64,000 bases of DNA from Monilinia fructicola. Lineage: Eukaryota > Ascomycota > Leotiomycetes > Helotiales > Sclerotiniaceae. Shown here one piece after another: positions 57,136 to 64,000 of this stretch. Location: positions 1 to 64,000 of the forward strand of contig VICG01000013.1 of assembly GCA_008692225.1 (NCBI GenBank), in the 5' to 3' direction. A program made the translations under genes and the position numbers. The first letter of the stretch is position 1, and every line of letters begins with the position of its first letter. The notes below the pieces were generated by a model. It did not search any database and was not told the DNA's origin. It worked only from the letters and a program-made list of their open reading frames with translations.

Positions 57136-59166
57136 ATGCTTCCTCCAGATACTAGCGAAGGCAGACGAATCTGGAGAGAATACAAAGCCAGCAATGAATG
57201 TAGTCACCAAAATTATGCCCATCCCGAAGAACGTCCCAATTGCCCCTGTTGGTCCAACTGGGCGATCGACCGAATTGTCAAGCTTGAGCAACAAGTGGAT
57301 GGACTACATGCGACAGCCCCTTCCAACAACCGGGAAGACATTTTACGCCTGCAAAATGAGCTCGAGGCTTCAAAAGCGAGGACGAGAGCTCGGATTGACC
57401 AAGAGACACAATATCGAGATGAGAGAGATAGGCATTTTAATCGACTACTGGATATGCATAAACAGATCCAAAGCTGTGTTGCTGATCTCGAATTCGCTCA
57501 GGCCCCGGGCCAGAAAGTAGTGCTGGACAAAAATATATCACTTGAGGAGTTCTTGGCTGTAGTTCGACGAGAATTGATCTTTCGAGGAGAGAGGGAAAGA
57601 AGTGGTATTCCCCGAGAAGAGATTGAAGCTGTACGAAGCGATTTATATAAGCTGTGGCAACTTGCTGAAGCCGCCTCGCGAGAAATTGGTGTCCATCTCA
57701 AGGAAAAAGACCTGTTTACAATCCAGGGATATATTGTGGCTTCGGTGCAGATGATCAAAGCTTTGCAGCTGGAAATACAGCAGAAGGACGTTAGCAGTGA
57801 TTATGTCATGTTCTTGCAACAGCGGAACCGAGAAGGAGCCAGAGTGATCAACGAGATGGGTGAGCAACTGAGGGGCATGTGGCAAGGGAATATGCCTGGT
57901 GTTGGGGTTGTGCCTGGGAATCTCTCTACGGCAGTAGGGTCTATCAACGTTGCACCACCGATAGACTTCAAGTCATTCAAGGAAGAAATATGGGGCATGT
58001 ACCTTGGTCTCTTCAATTCCGAGCGAAATCTCTCGATAATCATAATGGATCGTAATATGCAGCTGCCCGAATGGGAATCCGCTCCTATCCGTATTGATTC
58101 TGAGAACAAAACTTATATGCACAAATGGGAGCTCGCAGCCCAACTTGTTCGAAATGAACTTGATCGATTCTTGAAACGAGTATGGGAACTCTTTTTATAT
58201 ATTCGCAGCAACAATGTGCCGGGTAGCCAACCATACTGGAGTGGCCCAGTTGACGATGACCACGGACGAGCACTCCATGTGCATGAAGCCATGAAAGCAG
58301 CCGAAGGACGAGGAATCAAGGCACAGAATGAATTGAAACTCTCACGACAATACGTAGAACCAGCTACTGACGTAGCATATAAAGATGAACTCGAGGAGCG
58401 TCTAGACCGGCGATATCCAATTTATCGAGCTCTACAAGGCTCGATCAACAACCTCACCCAGAGAATCACAATTTTCCGTCAAGTGCCCCCAGCATGGCCC
58501 GAACAACACGAACGAGACAATAGCGCATTCGTACCCAAGAAGAGTTTTGACTTGTTAGTTCTGATGCTTTCTCGTATCGAGATGGAGTATCTAACCATCC
58601 GAGTGATCCAACTCCTCGAAACATTGAACAACTACTGGCATTTGGTACCCCCACAAGATTATGACATGGCTCGAATTATGTCCAATGAGATAAGTGTTGC
58701 ACATGGGGCAAAAGTCGCCTGTGAAGCCGAATTGACACGGCCATCTGAAATTGCACCTGCACCGGCATACCCGGGCAAGATATTACCACCACTTCCTGAA
58801 TATACCCCGTATGGGTATCAAACCATTCCCATATTGCCGACTGGAGGTGATGCAAAGAATAACGGCAATAATAAGGGAAACAAAGGGCAAAACGAGGGGG
58901 AAGCCAGCAAGGATAAGAAGGATAACAACACGAAAGTCAGAGGCAATATCAACAAATTGGAAAAAGAACTTGATAAGAAGAAAGTCAAATATGACAAAAT
59001 GGGAAGAGATTCGAGAAAGAATTTTGCGGATGCACCGAATAATGCTTCAGCGGACACCAAAATGCAAAAGGAGCTGGATAAGTTGCACGAATACAGGAAA
59101 AAGCTGGAAGACTTGTTCAGAAAGACCGGAGGGAATGTTGACAATATACAAGGCTATAAGAGGTAG
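57136..59166 (+). CDS. Long coiled-coil hypothetical protein, 676 residues
   Basis: An intronless 2-kb open frame from ATG 57136. The N-terminus has a Cys/His group (NECSHQNYAHPEERPNCPCW) that might bind metal. Residues about 55-120 form a heptad-like coiled coil (LQNELEASKARTRARIDQETQ), and further helical segments run through the middle. A proline-rich hinge (ILPPLPEYTPYGYQ, about 550-570) leads to a Lys/Asn-rich low-complexity tail containing KLEKELDKKKVKYDK and MQKELDKLHEYRKKLEDLF. It has no signal peptide or membrane span. Such layout is common in structural or cytoskeleton-associated proteins of this fungal group; I do not recognise a family or function. Confidence 0.8.
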   Translation: MLPPDTSEGRRIWREYKASNECSHQNYAHPEERPNCPCWSNWAIDRIVKLEQQVDGLHATAPSNNREDILRLQNELEASKARTRARIDQETQYRDERDRHFNRLLDMHKQIQSCVADLEFAQAPGQKVVLDKNISLEEFLAVVRRELIFRGERERSGIPREEIEAVRSDLYKLWQLAEAASREIGVHLKEKDLFTIQGYIVASVQMIKALQLEIQQKDVSSDYVMFLQQRNREGARVINEMGEQLRGMWQGNMPGVGVVPGNLSTAVGSINVAPPIDFKSFKEEIWGMYLGLFNSERNLSIIIMDRNMQLPEWESAPIRIDSENKTYMHKWELAAQLVRNELDRFLKRVWELFLYIRSNNVPGSQPYWSGPVDDDHGRALHVHEAMKAAEGRGIKAQNELKLSRQYVEPATDVAYKDELEERLDRRYPIYRALQGSINNLTQRITIFRQVPPAWPEQHERDNSAFVPKKSFDLLVLMLSRIEMEYLTIRVIQLLETLNNYWHLVPPQDYDMARIMSNEISVAHGAKVACEAELTRPSEIAPAPAYPGKILPPLPEYTPYGYQTIPILPTGGDAKNNGNNKGNKGQNEGEASKDKKDNNTKVRGNINKLEKELDKKKVKYDKMGRDSRKNFADAPNNASADTKMQKELDKLHEYRKKLEDLFRKTGGNVDNIQGYKR

Positions 59167-59258
59167 CTTTGGAGTTCATGGGCCGAGTCTTGCTGCCTCT
59201 GCTGATCAAATATTCATTGTTGTTACATACGCTGTATTTTAGACCATCGATAAAATAT

Positions 59259-60191
59259 CTAGCTGATTATTCGGTCTCCATCTGCTCCGGTCTCATCCCT
59301 AGCCAGATCATGTTCCTTCAATAACGTAGTAATCTCATCCGCACCCCAGAGGTGATGGTAAATTGTGCCATCCTTGTTCTTTCCTACAGTCGCAAATTCA
59401 ACTATCGGAAGTTAGCTAAGGTACTTCAAACATCGATCAAAAGCCACCTACTCTTCTCACTGCTCAATTTTGTAGAATCCATAGTCTTGCTCAACACCTT
59501 GACCGCCATTCCACAGGCCTCCTTCAAATCACAATCCTCCTTGTAATCCTGCTTCAACAAACTCTGCGCACTAGCATTATTTGCACCAACACTCGTAGCC
59601 TTCCAGCCTCCATAATTACCACTGGGATTGCTTTGGTAAAGTTGGAACTCTCTCTGTGGGTCGTAACCTGCGTAGATAAAGGAAACACCAAATGGACGAA
59701 GACCACCATGTTGAGTATAACCTTGCTTCAGATCGCATAATCGACGTACGAGCTGTTCGCAAGGAATATCTTCATTGTAGGTAAGGAGGTATCGTTGGGC
59801 AGCTTGACGCGCGTAATTGATGAGAATGTTGGCATCAGCTGTCATACCTGCTACTGCGCAAATCATATTACTGGAAATTGTTAGGATGCTTTGGCTCCAG
59901 AGCTGAGAAATGACCTGGCATACTCGTTCAAAATGTAAAGCTTCTCAGCTGAAGTATCTTGCTCCAATAGCTTGCTAGTAACCTTTCTTTCTGCAGCCAA
60001 AACGATTCCATCTTTTGCCAATATTCCTAATGCTGTTCCTGCATGAGATATAGCCTCAAGAGCGTATTCGACCTGGTAGAGACGTCCTTCTGGGGAGAAG
60101 ATGGTAGTCTTTTCAAAATTTAGTTAGATCTCTGGAGGTTATGGATTACTTCCAGGTTAGAGCTTACTCTTGAATCGTATCTTCTAGACAT
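59259..60191 (-). CDS. PRE9: 20S proteasome subunit alpha-3 (Pre9/PSMA4)
   Basis: Four exons (60168-60191, 59924-60108, 59452-59870, 59259-59401) give 256 residues. The protein begins [28 protein letters not shown], the canonical alpha-subunit N-terminal signature that gates the 20S core. [26 protein letters not shown] and [14 protein letters not shown] are typical, and [17 protein letters not shown] followed by SLLKQDYK identifies the alpha-3 subunit. The C-terminus ([14 protein letters not shown]) is acidic. A housekeeping gene, so it gives an intact reference for the local sequence quality. It is divergent from the WW-FF gene. Confidence 0.95.
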
Positions 60192-60701
60192 GATTGATTG
60201 CAATTTATCGAGAAGATTAGTTATTTGAGAGGGGGTATCAAGAAAACAAAGAAGAGAAATCAAGACTCCTTATCTGTCTTCAATATTGTTATTGTGAAAT
60301 GATGTGTAAAATCAAATAACCTCTTTTGTTGACAGTGATGTTATATTTGGAAGCTCAACTTCAATCTTCAAACCTCATAATGGAGCTCCAGGCACGACCC
60401 GAACCACGCGTAGTAGAACTAGCTAGTGCGGAGCTTAGCGCCCAATTCGATATGCTGGCCTTATACAGGTAGCCTCGTGTTACAGCCTCGTGAGCTTACG
60501 TAAGCATGTTTTTGGATCGAGGTGTGTGAAGTCTGGAGTAGGTCCATGAGTATTTCTTGCCAATGCGCCAGGCAGAATTCTGATCTATTACAACGACGAA
60601 ATTGAATGATGTATGTTAATGATATACATAATCACGGCAATATTTGACGATTTACACAGTTATATGCAAATGTTATGCCAACGAAATGCTGAAATCAACT
60701 C

Positions 60702-62398
60702 ATAAACCAAACCCTCCCACCTCCCCTCCCACCAGGATGGACTGAACATAAAGCTCCAACAGGTAGGAGGCTTAATCGTTGAGAGATCTGTCGTAGCTAA
60801 CACATAAAGGTCATGTTTACTACTACAATGCAGAAACTAAACAGTCTACATATACGCGACCGACACCAATTGTAGCTCTTCAGCCACCTGTTTCAAATCC
60901 CACCCAAAGCTTTCTCCAATATCAATCCGTTGGAAATTCAATACCAAGTGCTGGACCGAATTTCAACAGTTTTTCTTCTCGTGATCAGGTACCGAATACA
61001 GGTCGTAGCGGTAGTTCTCAGGGTCATCGAGGAGGTAGAGGTGGTCATGATCGTTCACGGGAGAATCGACCACAACCAAACGACAAGCCAAAGTCGCGAT
61101 TTCCTATACCCGGATGTGAACCATGGGTCCTTGTACATACCAAATATGGAAGAAGATTCGTCTACAATACCGAGAAAGACCAAAGCTTCTGGCGGATACC
61201 GGATAAGCTTAAAGATGGAATATTAAAGCTTGATCAATTGAGAATCCAGGAGAAAGCAGATGCACTCCTAAACGAACGAAATACTGGAGGAAATGCCGAA
61301 GTTTCTGGACCTGCGGAAATGCCAGGGATTGAAAAGCCGGCAGCTGATGTTCCAGACCATAATGGAGACAGTTCTGAATATGAAGAAGTTGAGGTCACGG
61401 ATGATGAAGGGGAAGACGAAGAAAATCCTTCGAAGCGTATACGAATCGGAGAACCCAATCTTGACGAGCCTGTAGAGTTCAACGAAGATGATATCGCGTA
61501 TCAGCTCGCAGCCATGGGGCAGGAATATGGATTAGATCCAGGCGAATATGATGATGGCAATATGGATGAATGGGAACCGGGTGCAGAGGGATTGGAATTG
61601 ACGTTCGAGGATTCTGCCGCCCTTTTCAAGGATTTACTCGACGATTTTGGAATAAATCCCTATTGGCCCTGGGAGAAACTGATTGACGATGGGAAAATTG
61701 TAGAGGATACACGATATACAGCGCTCACAAACATGAAGTCACGGCGGGAGGTATGGGATGAGTGGTCCAAGGAAAGGATTGCAAAACTTCGAGATATGAG
61801 AGCCAAAGAAGAGAAGAAGGATCCCAGGATTCCTTACTTGGCCTTCTTACAAAAACATGCAACACCGAAACTATATTGGCCAGAATTCAAACGGAAGTAC
61901 AAAAAAGAAGCGGAAATGCGAGATGCATCCTTGCTAGATAAAGATCGGGAAAAGTTTTACAGAGAACACATCAGTCGACTTAAACTTCCACAATCTACTC
62001 TGAAATTAGATCTTTCCTCGCTCCTCAAATCTCAATCGTTGTCCGCTCTGAATAACTCGACTCTTATCTCTCATTTGCCCTCAAGTATACTTGGAGACAT
62101 TCGCTACATCTCTCTCGATGCAGCCGTGAGGGACCCCTTAATCGAAGCCTATATCACCACTTTACCACCTCCACCAGAGTCCTCCTCGGCGGAAGAAAAT
62201 GAGGAAGTAACCAAGCAGAGACTGGAAAAGGAAAGACGGCAGAAGGCCCTCGAGGATAGAGAGAGAAGGGTGGCCGAAGAGAAACGTAGACAACAAAAGG
62301 CTTTGGAACTTGGAAAGGGAAGATTAAGGGATGAAGAAGCGGAAATTCAACGTGCTATGAATGTTTTCCAAAAGAGGTCTCCTAGGACATTTGAATGA
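60702..62398 (+). CDS. WW-FF domain splicing/transcription factor, start codon missing
   Basis: Exon 1 to 60762 and exon 2 60810-62398 (47-bp intron with GCTAAC branch) encode about 550 residues. PPLPPGWTEHKAPTGHVYYYNAETKQS is WW domain 1, and CEPWVLVHTKYGRRFVYNTEKDQSFWRIP is WW domain 2. FF-type repeats follow (AALFKDLLDDFGINPYWPW, REVWDEW, YLAFLQKH), then a charged coiled-coil C-terminus (RQKALEDRERRVAEEKRRQQ). Related proteins (Prp40/TCERG1-like, fission yeast Dre4) link the spliceosome and RNA polymerase II. No in-frame ATG precedes WW1: a stop lies at about 60690 and the expected position reads ATA (60702-60704). Either an upstream exon joins at the CCACCAG acceptor near 60735, or the start is mutated. 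Confidence 0.85.
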
Positions 62399-62985
62399 GA
62401 AGGGATCAGAGGAGTAGAACCGGTTATGGGAGAATCTTATGATACCAATTTGCAATGGCAGACTTAATCAATAACATACATATAACTTGTCACATCACAC
62501 GTCAACAAGTTTGAAGGTCTGGCTTAGTTCATGATACTTTGATCCCTTTCCACTTCTGTGTATTTTCAATCGACCATCCTCAATAGACAATGAGCACCGT
62601 TCTTTCCCACTTGTCTTTTTTCGTCATCATTGCATTTTTTGCAGTTAAACCCCTGCTGGCGGAAGCCATGAACACCTTTCTGACCTTTAATTTCATTTGT
62701 TGAGGACGAAAGTTGCTGTTGCTCAATCCCAAATCACTACTAGGTAGTTCCTTCTCTTCTCAGGAGGTCGTTTCTTACACTACTCTAGCTTCTTTTCCCA
62801 CTGTCTCGTGGGCATTTCTTCTTTTCGTTTCGCCTTTCCTTCTTGTCAAAATACAACTTTGGCACATTATCTTATCATCTGCTTCACATCCGCTACATCA
62901 ATAACTCAACCTTTTTCAAGACTTGTGCCTTTGGACTTCAGTTTAATATTATCTTTATTCATTGATGCTCTGCGCAAATCCACTC
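62399..62985. other. Intergenic, pyrimidine-rich
   Basis: No gene seen. Long C/T tracts (62590-62960) are typical of fungal promoters and 5' UTRs and belong to the gene starting near 62986. Confidence 0.4.
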
Positions 62986-63942
62986 ATGGCTGCCAAATTC
63001 TTTGTTATTGCTGCTCTTGTGGCCTTGTTTAGTCTCATCACTGCTCACATAACGTATTCTAATCATCCTCAAACACGCAATGCCATCTCTGATCATCCAT
63101 CATACGTCAAAGCCGCCCAAAAAGCACAAATTCCTCTTCAACCAACATCTCAGCCCGAGTCTGCTAGAAGATTCTCGGTTTCCGATGGAGACCCAGGATA
63201 CCTCATTACTTCTGGTATATCCAAAACCACGTGGGATTATAGGTCTGATCACGATTCTGATGAAGAGCCTTCCCTCATATATGATTGGTATGCTCCCAAG
63301 CATATTCTCAACTCTCCCCATGCTCGCTGCCTGTATAAAGTATTCTCTCCAGGGCATGTCTTGCATGATCAAACAATCAGCGCTTCTAGTGGACGCTTCT
63401 GGGTCGGAGGAGTGACAACATCTTATTTCCCACGGAACTCATTGCATCCTTCCGAAGATGTATATGTAGCAGGAGACAAAACAATTGGACTCTGCAATGG
63501 TTTTGCCTTAAGTACACAAGAATTTGCTTGTCAGCATACATACATTGGCCTGGATGGTTCTGTTCGATTTATGCCGACCCATTCTCCCCTCGACGGCCTA
63601 AATTCGCTTGGGCATGGTTCGGGCTGGCAGCTGAAAGATGGGTTGATAACTTTTCCCGTATCAGGAGATACAGGTAAGTCAAGTATCTAAGTTCCATGTC
63701 GATCACATATTAAGTACTTGTGCACAGGTGGTCTCTACGCTTGTGGCCTTGACCCCATATTCGCGGGGCCATACCAACATCAGCTACCTCTTCAACTCTT
63801 TGTTGGCCACTCGGGTTTCATTGAAAGGCACTGTACCGAATTGCAAGGCATTTTACCCATTCCCCTTGGTCTCAATGAACGTTTGCGAAATCAATGGACA
63901 CCACGACAGGGAGCACCCCTTGACACTCGGCTGTATCTATAA
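62986..63942 (+). CDS. Secreted hypothetical protein
   Basis: Two exons (62986-63673 and 63728-63942) with a 54-bp intron give 300 residues; the join reads SGDTGGLYACGLDP. The N-terminus is a signal peptide (MAAKFFVIAALVALFSLITA); an upstream in-frame ATG at 62965 is possible. The mature chain is rich in aromatic and small residues (HARCLYKVFSPGHVL, GLCNGFALSTQEFACQHTYIG), with at least five cysteines that could pair. No known domain is recognised. It looks like an extracellular protein with a beta-rich fold. Confidence 0.75.
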
Positions 63943-64000
63943 AAATTCGGTCTGAATTACAGTTCTGTGTATCGAAGCAAGATGCATTATACATGTACGA

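Noticed and set aside
58751..59242. 163-residue + frame rich in Arg/Thr
   Set aside because: Alternative frame of the Lys-rich tail of the coiled-coil gene.

Overview
The window looks like the nuclear genome of a filamentous ascomycete (Pezizomycotina). Genes carry many short introns (47-117 bp, mostly 48-60) with GT..AG ends and CTAAC-like branch points. Family content is typical of the group: two PTH11-like/rhodopsin-domain membrane proteins, CYP505, DMATS prenyltransferase, a fungal carotenoid oxygenase, a degraded NB-ARC/TPR gene. Placement in Helotiales (Sclerotiniaceae-like) is inference only.

Left part (1-12.4 kb) is repeat-dominated. It holds a 14-bp tandem array beside a solo LTR (950-1117), a PIF/Harbinger transposon with an intact DDE transposase (2962-4056), an NB-ARC/TPR relic (4686-5722) interrupted by a gag-only copia-like LTR element (5723-7935), and a decayed gene resembling fungal 2-oxoglutarate/Fe(II) oxygenases (about 8.8-10.6 kb). 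From 12.4 to 19.7 kb is ordinary gene-rich sequence: a secreted phospholipase-A2-like protein, an unknown conserved protein, Luc7 (U1 snRNP), Gpi16 (GPI transamidase) and a carotenoid oxygenase. A second Harbinger copy (20.4-22.0 kb) keeps an intact Myb/SANT accessory gene but only the tail of its transposase, the reverse of the first copy. A GH18 chitinase (24.6-26.1 kb) and a third, decayed Harbinger copy (26.5-28.0 kb) follow, then about 3.3 kb of simple repeats.

The region 31.4-54.9 kb looks like a specialised-metabolism locus without a PKS or NRPS: self-sufficient CYP505, PTH11-like receptor, phenylalanine ammonia-lyase, MCT-type MFS transporter, second PTH11-like receptor, DMATS aromatic prenyltransferase, microsomal P450, DFR/cinnamoyl-reductase-like SDR, and a broken 3-beta-HSD-like SDR. 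A plausible reading is phenylalanine to cinnamate (PAL), then prenylation, oxidation and reduction, with export by the MCT carrier. The P450 and neighbouring SDR carry five single-base indels in about 3.4 kb and CYP505 carries one; the PAL, MFS, PTH11 and DMATS models are open, so the right half of the locus is either decaying or badly assembled.

The right end (55-64 kb) returns to normal genes: two unknown proteins (one long coiled-coil), proteasome subunit alpha-3, a WW-FF splicing/transcription factor whose expected ATG reads ATA, and a secreted protein. All exon joins were worked out by eye from splice signals and reading-frame phase.
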